The notes below the pieces were generated by a model. That model worked only from the letters and a program-made list of their open reading frames with translations, was not told the DNA's origin and made no database searches. Of a stretch of DNA of 64,000 bases, positions 1 through 13,700 are shown piece by piece (the first letter of the stretch is position 1; every line of letters starts with the position of its first letter). This DNA comes from Ricinus communis (taxonomy: Eukaryota; Streptophyta; Magnoliopsida; Malpighiales; Euphorbiaceae): positions 33,962,342 to 34,026,341 of the forward strand of contig NC_063256.1 in assembly GCF_019578655.1 (NCBI RefSeq). The letters are read 5' to 3'. Position numbers and translations under genes: made by a program.

Positions 1-806
1 TATGAATATAGTAATTTGTGAAAAATGATACAGATATGGGTGACCCGACTCCTATTGAATATTTGATAAATATTAGAAGTGTTTTTAGCAAGTTCTAGAC
101 CAATTATACAAAATGTAAATGTCCAAATTTTAAGGGAGGTTTTATCAAATTTCTAGTAGAATTTTCAAGTTGAGATTCTTAGATAGTCAAATTTTGAAGT
201 ATAGGCTTGAGGTTGTTTATAAAATATTTTTTTATTAATTGAATTATTTCCATGAATAGATAATTCGATGGATCAGCCAGTTCCGCCAAAGGCGTAGAAG
301 CATCTAAAGGAAATTCAACAGAACTCTGAGTTAAAATCGTATAATCAACTGTATCATGTTACTATTTAATGCAATGTTATTTAATTATTATTATTAATAT
401 TTTTATTTTTATTATCGTTATTATTATTATTATTATTAATTATTATTATTATTATAATATTTACTATGAATATTACATATAACTATAATTTCATTTAGAC
501 CGATGCTATTCAATTTTAGTATTTAATATTAAATTGAATAATTATATGATTGCTTGTGATTTGTGTTATTCAATATTATTGATGCTAAGATTGTACTGTA
601 ATTCGGGATGAGAGGATAGTAAAATGTCACATAATATAATTTTTAAATGATTACTAATTATTCCATTATTAAAAATTAATTATATAGAAAAGTGAATATA
701 AGAAATAAATTTTACTGTAAAATATGAATAATGTTAGTTTGACTTATTGATTAAATCTCTTTTATAGATCATTCATTTTCAGGTGGAGTAATGTAATAAT
801 TAAATG
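1..806. other. AT-rich upstream intergenic DNA with a TTA microsatellite
   Basis: No coding region could be supported here. The stretch is strongly AT-rich. An interrupted run of TTA/ATT trinucleotides lies at about 400-465. It probably forms the distal upstream region of the ECM29 gene or plain intergenic DNA. Confidence 0.6.
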
Positions 807-1006
807 TAGAGCTGATCAAACCAAAATATATTTTGGTTCATGGTTCAATCAGCCAGGCCGCCGAGCCAGATTTAATAACTATAAACGAAACCCATAAACA
901 AAAAAGTCTTAAAACTGAAATTGAAAATCAAACTGAATTTATAAAAACTGAATTAAAATTATTATTCGGTTCGGTTTTCTATTCTAACCAAATTGTGCAC
1001 ATCCGT
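807..1006. repeat. Possible short hAT-like MITE
   Basis: The segment begins with TAGAGCTGATCA and ends with a sequence whose reverse complement starts TACGGATGTGCA. The two ends are loosely similar inverted repeats of the hAT MITE style, and the interior carries a 'TTCGGTTCGGTTTTC' stretch typical of such repeats. The 8-bp flanks (799-806 and 1007-1014) do not match, so insertion cannot be shown from the window. Low confidence. Confidence 0.3.
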
Positions 1007-1049
1007 ACACATGAGGGGGCAAAATCTGCACCTTTTCCTATATTAGAGA

Positions 1050-1554
1050 TAGACATGTTCATGGGCCGGGCCTAGGCGGGCTCGGACCGGGCCTGATCGG
1101 GCTTGATTTTATTTTGAACAAGCCCGAACCCTCCCAAGCCCGAAATTTTTTTAATATCTCTCAGCCCAAATCCGAGCCCGAAATTTTTTAAAAAGCCCGG
1201 CCCAGCCCGTCCCTACCAATTGTTAAACTTGTATCGGGTCTGAGCGGGTTCGGGTCGGGCTTGAGTTTAGTTTTATTAAAATATATTATTAATAACAATA
1301 AAACTATAAATAGAAATAATAGGTAGTTAAATGGTATGTAGCACTTAATTATAAGTTGAAGGTCAGGTTACAATGCTAGATACGACATTTTTTTTTCTAA
1401 CTAAACTAAACATCGGGCCAGATTTGGGTTTTTATAAAAATCTTAAGCCCGGCCCGAAAAGTCCGGGCTTTATATAGATTCGGACCGGACCGGGCTTGGG
1501 CAACATGCGGGCCTAGGCGGGCCAGGCAGGTACCGAGGCCCATGAACAAGTCTA
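1050..1554. mobile_element. Non-autonomous hAT element (MITE) upstream of ECM29
   Basis: The 505-bp element has terminal inverted repeats: TAGACATGTTCATGGGCC on the left, and on the right the reverse complement of TAGACTTGTTCATGGGCC (17 of 18 match). It is flanked by an 8-bp target duplication, ATTAGAGA (1042-1049) and ATAAGAGA (1555-1562), with 7 of 8 matching; 8 bp is the hAT duplication size. Both ends are GC-rich with repeated GGCCCGGGC-type words while the centre is AT-rich and non-coding. It ends 181 bp before the ECM29 start codon, so it lies in or next to the promoter or 5' UTR. Its ends resemble those of the larger hAT element at 38166-42369. Confidence 0.85.
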
Positions 1555-1735
1555 ATAAGAGATTGCAGATGGTAGAATGAACCGTGAACGGAACAGCTTT
1601 GAATATTTCTAAAGAAACAAATTTCCGGCGCTAGTAATTATCGTCATATAACACGCCAGTTCCTCAGCTCTCGTGACAGAATATCTATTTACGTGCTGTT
1701 TTTTCTGTCTTGTCCAGAAAGAAAAGCGATACAAA

Positions 1736-4700
1736 ATGGCAGACTCATCGTCGTCATCGGCGGCGAAATCTGATGTCGAGACGGAAGAGTTGCTGGATCG
1801 AATGCTTACTCGATTGGCTTTATGTGACGATTCTAAGCTCGAGGCTTTGCTCTCCAAGCTCCTTCCTCTCACTCTCTCCTCTCTTTCCTCTCAATCCACT
1901 GCTGTTCGCAACAAGGTAATCTCTCTCCCTTTGTTTGAATTGGTTTTTGTCTGTTTAAATTAGTCAATTACATTGAAATCTAGTAACAATTGTGTATAAA
2001 GCACCAGCTATTTTCTTGATTTTGTACTGTCAATATCCTAGTTTTCTACAATATTCAAATGCCTGTTTAATCGACTGTTAGTAATTTTTGGCTTTTCTGT
2101 TGGCAGGTTCTTGAGATTTTGAGTCACGTGAACAAGAGAGTGAAACACCAGTCTCAGATTGGTTTGCCATTACTGGACTTATGGAAACTGTATACAGATC
2201 TTAATGCTACTCCAATGGTTAAGAACTTTTGCATTGTGTATATTGAGATGGCATTTGAACGTGTACATGTAAATGTATGTATGCTATTTGTAATAGGATT
2301 CAAAAACTTTCTTAATTGAAATTTCATTGTAATTAATCCTTGACTACGTTATGTAGGAAAAAGAAAATATGGCTCCTATGCTTGTAGCTAACATTTGTAA
2401 AGTTCCTCATCAACACCAAGAAATCATCCTGAGAATTGCTACTAAGGTATGTTTAGCTTCATTAGCTCTTTGTATAATTTGCTATTTGTTAATAAGTTCT
2501 CCAATAATTGTTTTTGTTATTCTCTTTCAGTCGCATGGAGACTTATAGAGCTGTTCTTTTATCTTTATTGGTCCTTCACTTTATAATATTTCAATCTTTT
2601 CTTCTCTTGTGATTTTCTTTTTATATTCAGGAGATATATGATCATTTTCCTAATTATTACCTTCTTTCCTTCTATCTAGTTAATCCCCACTTGAACAATC
2701 TGTTGAAAATATTTTATCTTATTTTTTATTGTTATAAAAAAATTACAGATGCTTTTGGAGCTATTTTAACATATGGATGCCTTTGCTGACCGTCATTTGT
2801 GTTTATTGATTTTTCTTGAATTCAGGTGATTGGTGAGTGTCATGCTGGTCGGATTGATGATGAGGTTGCCATAAAATATAGATCACTAAGTAGTTCTGAA
2901 GATAGAGAATTGTTCATCGACTTCTGCTTTCATTTGATGTTGTATCAGCAGCCATCTCAAGGGTCTGTATCTTAGTTCATCACAATAGTAGCATGATCTT
3001 TCAGTGGTCTCAAAATTTCCTCAGGAGCTTATTATTTTGATGCAGTGGAGGATGTCCAGCTGGGCTTTCAATTGCTCAGAGCAATCGTGTTACTGGAAAG
3101 CATCCTTTGAAAAATGATGTGCTTCTGATGAGAAAGGTGATAGTAAAATCTGAAAAACTGTCCTGTACTGGAGCTTACAGTTGTTTACTAGTTTTCTACA
3201 ATTCTTAAAGTGGTACTTTCTCCTGTTGGCTTCTATGAGCAGTTGGGCATTTTGAATGTCATTGAAGCTATGGAGTTGGATCCCGAACTTGTTTATCCTT
3301 TATATCTAGCTGCTAGTGCAGATTGGTACATCTTATGTTTTTTTTCTCTCTTTGCAACTTAAAAAACTTCCTTTCTATTGCATACTTTATTATGTTAAAA
3401 CAATTTGAAATGTCGACTATATCTCGTTGTTTGGTGATTTGTTTTTCAAGCCAAGAGCCTGTTAATAAGAGGGGAGAGGAGCTTTTGAAGAAGAAGGCGT
3501 CTACTGCTAATTTAGATGATATGAAGTTGATGAACAAGTTGTTTTTACTTTTAAATGGTATGTGCTTTAAACCCATTTAATTAATTTTATTTTAGTTTTC
3601 AAATTTGTTATGAAATTTTTTATACTGTGTCCTGAATGTTGTTGCTAATTTTTAACTTACATAAGTTTGAGTACTCTTTTTATGATTGTGGCTGTGTAGG
3701 TCTTCATAGTTTCCACTGCATCTCTGCTTATATAAAATATGTGCATGAGTGTCTCAGATTTCTTATTTGAAAATAAAGATAGAAAACCAGTATCAAGATT
3801 AGTCAGTTTCAGTTTACAATTTAGATTGACAGAGACTTGTGTATGTTTATGGTGAATCTTTACCCATTATGCAATAGCATGGTTTTTGACGTGGAGATCA
3901 TGGTGTCAAATGTTGGAAAGTCTTGTGCATTGGGACATCCTGATGTTATGGTGAATCTTAAAAAACTGATGTATGCTTTATGCAGGTTCTGCTGGAGCTG
4001 AAAATGTTGCTGCAGAATCTAGAGTTGCTCCTGCAGGTGTTGCATTGAAAGTGAAATTGATGTCTATATTTTGTCGCTCTATTAGAGCGGCAAACAGTTT
4101 CCCAGCAACTCTGCAGTGTATTTTTGGCTGTATATATGGTATGCATTATTTTTATTTTATTACACATCATTGCAATGCTGATGCCATATTTAGTATGGGT
4201 AGCCAAACTCTTCAAATAGATTGTAGATGTAGTCCTAGATAATAATTTATTATGATGAATTAGTGTTCTAATATTCTGACAATTTATTTTAAGCCAATCA
4301 TACTGTATACATGTTAATGCATCTAATATTACATGTTTGAATGGCTAGAAAAAAATAAAAGCAAATAAATAATTGGTGAAATAATGCTTGTCATTAATAT
4401 TACATATCAGCTAAAAACACCCATTTAAAAGCCCCTGAAGCCTAGAAGCCACAATAATTGCACAATTGATTTTGGTTCTCAAATATCATAGTGTTTCCTA
4501 TCCAACCAACGCTCGAAATAACTGCAAATATAACACAATGCCTTAACCCCTGTTTGTTTTATCAAAATTTCCCTTGCCTAAACTTAACAATTTAAATGCA
4601 AAATTCCTCCATATACACATGGCTCCTTAAACATGCCAAAAAGTACAATGAAGAAAAATGATGGCGTTTTCAGTTCCCATATCATCTTAGTATTAATGCA

Positions 4701-7700
4701 CTTCATAAGTCATTGCCCTACTATTGACATCCTAGTTTGCCTTTCAGTGGTATGTATCTTTTATATATATATATATGTGTGTGTATGTATATTTGTTTAT
4801 TTATTTATTTATATATATATTTCTGTGCTTTTATACCAAATTTCTTATAATAATATCAGTTGCTGATAACTTGCTTTGTCTAACCTCTGTATTGCACTAG
4901 GAAGTGGCACCACTTCAAGGTTGAGGCAGTTGGGAATGGAATTCACTGTCTGGGTGTTTAAACATGTAAGGGCCGTATCTTGATTTGGGTTGTATTTTAA
5001 TGTTCACAAAGTTGGAATGTGATGCCCCTTGACATCTTAAAAGAAAGATAGATGGATCGTTTGCTTAGATAGGAACTGTATACCTTCCCTTTGCTTAAGC
5101 AGAGGGTAATTTAGTTGTAGAATGAAAGAAGGATAATCATAAAGCAAAATTCAATATAAATGCTAAGTATATCATGCCATGCTAAAAGCCTGTCTTTATC
5201 TTTTAAGATCTTGCTGGTGTATCTGTTGCAATCAAAGCTTCTTTGGCATGAGAACTATCGAACCATTTATACCAAGTTTTCTAAAAACTTTGTTCAACTT
5301 CTGAAATTCCTTATCAAAGTAATCATTGTCATTAACATATATTACTTTCAAATTGGTAATTTAGGGTCTGGATAAAGAACTAAGCAACAATCAAAACCAA
5401 GAGAACTAATTTTCAAATTCGATTTTTTTAATGATCAATAATTATAACCTAATCATAGGGTGCCTTATCTTGGCACCCTCATATGTAATAGAAATTAGAA
5501 ATGAGAAAATTGTGCTTGCCAACAGAATCGTAATGTACATAATACTTTAATATTCCCAAGTAGAACTTAACATAACTCAGCTCAGTTAAGCCTTAACCTC
5601 AAGTTAATTGGGGTCGCCTATATGGATTCTCTTTTCCATCCAATATAGTCTTTAATAACATCCTCAAAAGGATGTAAGGCCTTAAATTATTTTGAGCTAC
5701 CTTTCTCCATTTTAGCTTAGATTTACCCTTCCCATTCTTACCTGCATCTACCCTAATATGATCTATCGGCTTGTTTAAAGTTTTGTGATCAGATGACCAA
5801 ACCATCGAGAGCTCTGCTTCGTATCTCGTTTGAGTCTCATCTATGAGCATTATATGATCAGCAAACATCATACACTGCCAGGAATATCCTCTTGGATATG
5901 CTTTGTGAATTCATCCATGACTAGAGCAAGGAGGTAAGGGCTTGGTGCAACCTTGCCAATGTTAGGAAAGTCTCATCTGTCTTCTCCAATTTGTATGTAC
6001 ACTAGGTATCGCACCATTGTACATGTCCTTTAGCACTTGAATATATGGACGCACTCTTGCGCTCTAAAGCCCGCCATAAGACATCTCTTAGAACTCTATC
6101 ATAAGTCTTTTCTAGATTGATGAACATCATATGCAAATCTTTTCTTTTCTCTCTATACTTCTCAAGTAGAAAGCTCCAAAATTTATTTGTTCACTATACA
6201 ATAGTTACCTGCCTAAGAGACATGGGAAAATAACATTTTTGCCAAAATACACCATAATGTACATGAAACTGCAATATTCTCAATTAAAAGAGCTTCAAAC
6301 TGCATTTTTAAAATTGAGAATAAAAACCTAATTTAATAGTCTATTAGGGTGCTCTATATAGGCAGCCGAACTTGCATAGAATAGGAAACTCCGGATGTGA
6401 CTGGAATTGGAAAACTGCAAAGTACTTAATCAATTGCAATAATAAATTCTAGTGTTCTTAAAGAGAAGGCTTCTGAAAAGTAAATTTTATTGATAAAATT
6501 GCAAATCTAAAAGAAATACTTTTGATTTCTTTTATCGCTTATCTCAACTTTTCCTTGATGGGAGAAAAATTAATCTTCGATCTTGAAGAATCAAAATAAC
6601 AATTGCTTGTATAATCTTGAATGGCATTTTGCAAGTAGCTTGAATGTGATAAGCCTGCCATTAGCTTTCTTAAAATCTAACTTAAAAGCAACAAGAACCT
6701 GTCCCCTTGCTGTTTTCATAGCCTAATACACCTAATGGAATACAAACTGACTTTCTTGATCATACTGTATTCAAACCGTTGATTAGTAATCTTCTACTCT
6801 ATAGGATCGTTGATGTAGCTAATGAAGTGATCGTTGATGTAGCTTATGAATTTTATGTAGTGTATCTGTGTATGGCTCAATTGGCTTAAACATTTGGGAC
6901 CCAGAAGTTTGTTCTCCACTTTACTACCACGGCTTCCACTGATTTGGTGCATCTTCGCACAGAAAATATTAGTACTGCTATGGAATTCTCATTTTAACTT
7001 TCCTCTATTATTTTCTTTCTTTCCATACATGTAGGCAGAAATTGATCAGCTAAAGCTTATGGGCCCAGTAATACTTAATGGGATTCTGAAGTTACTTGAT
7101 GGATATTCAAATACAGAATCAGGTATTTTGCAAACAAGTTCTTTTATTATCTAGTACAAAGCTGCTCTTTTTAGGATATGTAGAATTTCATTGTCAATGA
7201 TCCAATTTAAATTTATCATTCAATGCAATTGATCTAGTTTATCTCCAGATGTTATTGCAAGGGACACCAAGACCTTTTCTTTTCAAGCAATTGGTTTGCT
7301 GTCACAGCGCCTGCCCCATCTCTTTAGGTGGTTTGCCTATCTGTTCTCCTTTTTGTGGTTGTGCCTTAGTTTATTTGATACTTTAATTTGATGGCTATTC
7401 CCCTTACCTCAGAGACAAGATTGACATGGCTGTTCGGCTTTTTGATGCATTGAAATTTGAGGTTCAGTCTCTTCGTTTTGCAATCCAGGAAGCAACCAGT
7501 TCTCTTGCTGCTGCATATAAGGTTTATGTTTAACCTGGTCAATAGTAGCATGCTTTACTTTCGTGCTGTCAAGTGAAGATTTAACCTTCAGGCTTTATTT
7601 GCTGGCATTGCCAAATAGCGCAAATTACAGATTTTTTTCTTACTTATTCCTGCATTATGTGGTTATTTCTTCACTACATTTTTGTTATTAAAAAAAATAA

Positions 7701-10700
7701 CTTTTCTGTACACTTCTGTAGGTATTCATCTTTCTTATTTTGAGTCGATTTATTTTCTTACTTGTTAAGTTATGGGTGGATAAATAAATTACAATATACT
7801 ATGGCTGGAATTGAGTAATAGGGTAAGTACAGCTGCTTCTACTACTATGGTTATTATTAATTTATCTGGGACATTTATTTTTGAATGGAGAATTAGCAGA
7901 GTAAGTTTTCTTTTTTTTTTTAAATAATATTTGAAAGATATTCTATTGAGTTCTCCCTTGTTTTTAGGTGTTATTTGGATCTTTTGATAATACCCACTTT
8001 TTTCACCTTGGTAATGATTCTCCAAAATCTTCTGATATCTGGAATTTTGACTAGTGCCAAAGTCTTCACTATTCTGTACTGTTGTTGTTGCTGTCAACAA
8101 TATTGCCATTAATGCTGGATGAGAAATGATTGTACTGGTATTTGGTAGGAAGGTGGAATGGTAGACATGGCATCTAGTAAGGGAAAGCTAAGAGATGGGA
8201 GATTGATTTGGTTTCTCCACGAGTAACATAAAATAAACAAAGTCCTGGTATGGAAATTAAAATTTTTGAGGTTGTTGGAGATAAGGAAAGGATGGGCAGA
8301 ACAAAGATGACAAAGGGGAAAGTAGTGAGATAGGGATGAATGGCTCAAAATAACTCTGATGATTTGGCTCAAAATCAAGTGGAATGGAGAAAACAGATCC
8401 ATATAGTTGACCTTAACTAGCTTCAGATAAAGGCTTATTTGACTTGAGTTCAAATGAAGCATAACTTGGAGGATAAGGCTGGAAATTAAGCAAAATAAAT
8501 GTATGTGATTAGGAGATAACAAGAAGGAGGTTGGAGCATAAGGTATTCTCTTATAAAACTCTAAATGAAAAAAGCAAGCTAAACGAAGGAAAGGAAACTA
8601 AAAAAAATAATGCCTTCCATGTATTCTTATTCTTCTGCCTCAATAATGTTTCTTTTCTTGTGCTTGTCTGTTCGCCTGACATTAAGTTGTTCCATGCATG
8701 TCAATGGAGAAAATGTTGGGGTAGAGCAATAAGAAAATCCTAATCCTTAAAGTAAAAGGGGACAAGCCACAGGGTACACTTATGAACATTGCCTTCAGTC
8801 TATAATTTGTTAAAATTTCTATCATTCAGTGATCAGCTTTGCACCTGAGCTAGTTTTTGGCATAAAGACGCATATAAGTTTCTATCTAACCGTAGCAAGC
8901 TTTAGATTATAAACTATCTATATTGGACACAGTTTCCTTTCACCATGATACAAACTCATGGTGAAAGGAAATCTTGGAACTAAAATAAAAAATTTTCATG
9001 CTAGATTGATTTTGGAAACGATACAAATTAATCAATTTGAAAAAAGAAGGGGAGAAGATGGTTGGTGAGCTTGAAGAGTTTGCACATCTGTGCTTCATTA
9101 ATATTTATCTATTGATATTGACAAATTTTTTTGAGGTTCAATACCCAATTTATGCAATTATACAAGCAAATAAGAAACAGAGATCTCATGAGTCATCAGT
9201 GTTCCTGTGGAGATCCCAAATAAAATTCTAAAAGCAGAAATTGATAAGGTAATGGCTTTTGGAATGTGTGTAATAGCTCTGTAAAATGGAACATGTGTTT
9301 TATTGTAAAACAATATAACTATTCTTGGTTCAAATATTATTGAGGATATTAAAGAAAGAAGGGTGTGGAAACATTCCGATTACTTTTCTTAATAGTGTGT
9401 TATGATTATAGGGAAACTTTACCAGGTTGTAATGCTTTAGAGAAGGCTCCAGTAGACCTAGACAAAGACAGAAACTTTAAACATAGTGAATGTGCGCTTC
9501 TTGTGACTTGTTTGGATCAATTAAGAAAACCCCCCTTCCATCATGTTCTTTGTTTACGCATGCATCACAACTGCTGATTTGCTACTTTATTCTTTGCCGT
9601 TATGTTTTGTCTTTCTAATTATAACTAATTCTGTAACACGATTAGTTTTCTTAAATTGTGTGGACTTGCTGCCTGGTTGATTTTATTTCTAATGATTGTT
9701 CTTTTATTTGAGCATCAGGGAGCCCCAGCTAGTGTGCTGATGGATTTGGAGATACTTCTGTTGAATAATTCCCAAGTGGTATGGAGTAATTTGTGAAAAG
9801 TAGTTTGGAGATGCATTGCAGAATTCCATTCATCTCACATTATCCTGGTTTGATCCATAACTCACTGCATTATGATTGAAACTTAATTTTTCTAGTGCCA
9901 ATCAGGAACAAAATGAAGTACGTTTCTGTGCTGTGAGATGGGCGACGTCTCTATATGATTTGCAACATTGCCCAAGTAGATTTATTTGCATGCTTGCAGT
10001 GGCTGATTCTAGGTTGGATATAAGGTAGTGGAGTTTTTCTTCTAGCATAAACCCTACAAAAATTCATTTGCTTCACTTTGCAGAGGCTGTTTACGTTCAT
10101 CTTGTTGCTCATACTTATGATAGCTCTGAAAAGATGTAGTGGAGATTAGAAGTGTTTGACTTGATATTTTCTGTCTCATTTTTCTGTTTTATGTTTTATA
10201 ATTACTGTGTGATGTATCAAAAAGAAAAAAAAGAAACCTACGGGTAGATTTGACAGGATATTTTCATGGAGTCATGTAAAACTTGTTTCAGCCAAATATT
10301 TAGGCAATTATCTGTGGTTGTTTGATTAGTATGTGAAAAAGAAATCATATTTAAAAGTTGCTCGACTATCAGATGATTTTTCCCCTTCTTTTTTTAGTTT
10401 TATGATCTATGATTAGCTAATACACCTCATCTTCAGCTACAGCCTAGAAATTCTAGCCTCAAATCGGACATAGAACTCCTTGTAAAAATTTCTCATCTGC
10501 ATCAAAATCACTGCACAGTTTCCAAACAATTCAATCAACAGCCCATCAACTTTAGATTGGTAGAAGAATATTCAGAACCTGAGCTGTCTTAATTGATGTG
10601 AACCGGCATATCTGTTAGGTGTTCGTTGCCTAAAGCTGCCTTAAAATGGAGAATACCTTAGCTAAGTGAATATCTATTAGATTAGTTGGCATACCAGACT

Positions 10701-13700
10701 TCAAACATGTGGCTTTCTGGAAAAGTTTACCATGTACTCTGGCTCCATCAAATTTGCTGCCCAGCTCATTAAGGCTCTAGGCCTAGAAAACCTTATAGTC
10801 TTGGTGTAAGCCTTTGCAAGGATAAGCTAGGTCAGATTATGCAGGGTTACCACCACTGACACATTTTAGTTTTAATGGTTGCTTTTTCATTTGAATATTT
10901 GAATTCTAACTACAATGGGTGGTCATACCAAAAAAAAAAAGGAAGAAGAAAGAAAAGGACCAAAATCCTTTACCCTTGTATCTAGCCACCAATCCAAAAG
11001 CAAGTGTGTGAACCACTCTCATCTTCCCCCTAGGAACTCTCTTGCCTTTCATTGTGTCCCCCTTCATGATCTCTGTCAAAGATAGTTCTTCGAAAAAGGT
11101 TCCCACTTGCGAGATATGAAAGATAAGTATCAGGAAAACCTGTTAACATGAAGGATTTCATTCCCAGCCATAAATTGGACTCAGCTGGAAATGGCAGATG
11201 CTTGTTTCGTTAAAATGTGCATCTATCTAGTTTCCATTCTCAACCCTGCTTTTCGATGCACATCAAAATACCTACTCTGCTTATTCTTAACCGCAGAAAA
11301 AGAAATGTAGAACTCCATACCAGGGAAATTTCTATCTATTTCATTCAAAACATGTTAGGCGGAGAATTCAATGCCACAACTTGTATCTAAAATTATTGTA
11401 TTACTATTTCTGTGTACATGCTTTCTGATAAGATGCTAAGAAGTTGAATTCCTAATACAAATAGTGGAAGGTAAGAGCTTACATTCTAAAGGGAAAATTA
11501 ACTTACATTTGAGGTGTACATAGTTCCTGAATTTTCTGGTGCTTCTCTGCCCAGCTACATTCCAATCATGAGGACTTACTGTACCTTTCTAGTCTGACCT
11601 ACCAGCTACACACTGTTCAAAATAATATAGAGCACCATAAACAACCTGTTGGTAGTTGATAAAATGGGGATGGGGAATTTCAGGGTTTCCTTCCAAAGGA
11701 GTAGCTTTGTCTCCCAGAACCACTTGCACACAAATGCCATGTGTGTTTCATGCTATGATTCAGTGTTAAAAGCTCCACCACAATTCATTTTATAGTTCTG
11801 AGCTTGCTTTTTTTTTTTTGCCCTTTTTCATTTATAAGCTTTTGAAGAATTTCATTTTTGTTCTTCTTTTTCTCGTGCTTTGGCAACTCAACTATGTGCG
11901 ACTAATTGTTCTATGACTGTGTAAATAGGGCCTTATCTGTTAGTTGTAATGCCCTTAATAGCAATTTTATTTAAAAGTTTGTCAGTATATTTTTTATCTT
12001 CCCTTATCCATACTATAGATGTCAAATACTTGTAAGTGACCATGAGATCAGCGTCATCAGATGCCTGAATCATCCTTATGAACTTTTAACTATTAGTCTT
12101 TTGTGGAGGGATGGACAAAAGAGAAAAAGGGGTCGATAGAGGGGGTTGCTTTATAGTATTTTCTACCTTATATTTATTCTTTTAGATCCAGTAACAATGA
12201 TTAATTGTCAAACATATGAGGAGGAATGGAAACAGAGAAAAGAAGGACCAATGAATGGGGTTTACCACAGCATCGTCTATCTGTTTATTGTGTTACTGTT
12301 TCCAATAGGTTATTTATTAGCAAAGTTATAGCTCTTATGTTGTAGAGTTTTCATATGGTTGTCATCTTATGCTCTTCTTTGCTTTCTCCTTTTCTCTCCC
12401 TCTCTCTCTTTCTCCAGGGAAATGGCATTTGAAGGCTTGTTTCCTGTCAAAGAAGAAGGCCGAAGTACCAATCAAAATCTCGATCTTAGATATCCAAAAC
12501 TCGGAGGCATGTTGGATTATATCCTAAAACAGCAACCAAAGCTGTTAGACTCGGGTGACTTGAGGGAACAAAAGCTTGTTTTTCCATCAAAAGTGTATGT
12601 GGCTATGATTAAGTTTCTGTTGAAATGCTTCGAATCAGAGTTGGGGCAAAATAACTCTTTGGAGAGATCATCTGAATTTCTGGCTGCAGTGGAAACAATG
12701 TGTTTACTTCTAGAACATGCTATGGCATATGAAGGCTCTGTTGAGTTGCATTCCACTGCTTCGAAAGCATTAATTACGATTGCATCATTTCTTCCAGAGG
12801 TTGGTTGTCATTGTTCCCTTTTCTATATTCTGCTTTTTTAGTTACATATCAATATGAATTTGTCTAATACTCTCTCTCTCTCTTATGCTTCTTCATAGAT
12901 GATAGCATCCCATTATGCATCTAAAATCTCATGGCTAAAGCAGTTATTGAGCCATGTAGACTTAGACACTCGTGAATCTTCAGCACGCCTACTTGGCATA
13001 TCTTGCTCTGCTCTTACTAGTCCTGCATCATCCAATCTCATATGTGAACTACTGTCCTCAATTAGCGGAACAAACAATTTGAGGTTTGTCACTACATAAT
13101 TGATTTCTTATTGTAATATCATGCTGCTTATATGGTAATAATCATACAATTTCTGAGTCTGAAGGTGAATGAACTTATTGTTTCAGGTTTGAGGCACGTC
13201 ATGGAGCATTATGTGCTGTTGGATATATCACTGCAGATTGTGTATCTAGAACGCCTGCTGTAAGTTGTTTAATCTGTAATTACTGCTGTTGGAAATTATG
13301 CAAGAAGAGTTGCATAATAGATACTCTTTTGGGCTTTTGTGCAAGAACTGCCATAGCTGGTAGTGGCCATTACCTATGTATCTTCAAATTTCCTTTGGGT
13401 AATGAAAACAAACAGGCTCAAACTCCATTACACGATGGCATTCTATTATGAGAATGGCTGGTATTTAATTGCATCCTAGGAGTTAGAACATATATGATTA
13501 TATTTTCCATGGGTATCTATGAAAGAGGGAATTTTGTAGTGAATGCTGTTTGACAAAGGGGCTTGGGTAGAACTCATTTCCAAAAGCTAGCTCAAAGGAA
13601 GAGGGTGCCTAATCCACATATATACACCATAACAGCCCAGTAACTAGGCGATGTGGGATAAATACAACTTCTAATACCTTCCCTCACGCTTGGCGTGACA

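Noticed and set aside
5160..5375. Short + strand open frame in ECM29 intron 9
   Set aside because: Leucine/isoleucine-rich translation of AT-rich intron DNA with no similarity or splice support.
7789..8522. Two overlapping - strand open frames of 106 and 137 codons in ECM29 intron 12
   Set aside because: Compositionally simple, no known domain, inside an intron, and partly overlapping a LINE 3' end; probably chance frames.
10906..11106. A 66-codon - strand open frame in ECM29 intron 14 with a basic start and hydrophobic end
   Set aside because: No protein family recognised, no splice context, and it ends in a low-complexity phenylalanine run encoded by a purine/pyrimidine tract.
12359..12417. 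Upstream extension of the long exon-15 frame with an in-frame ATG
   Set aside because: This is the polypyrimidine tract and branch region of the intron; the acceptor at 12415-12417 keeps the ECM29 frame.
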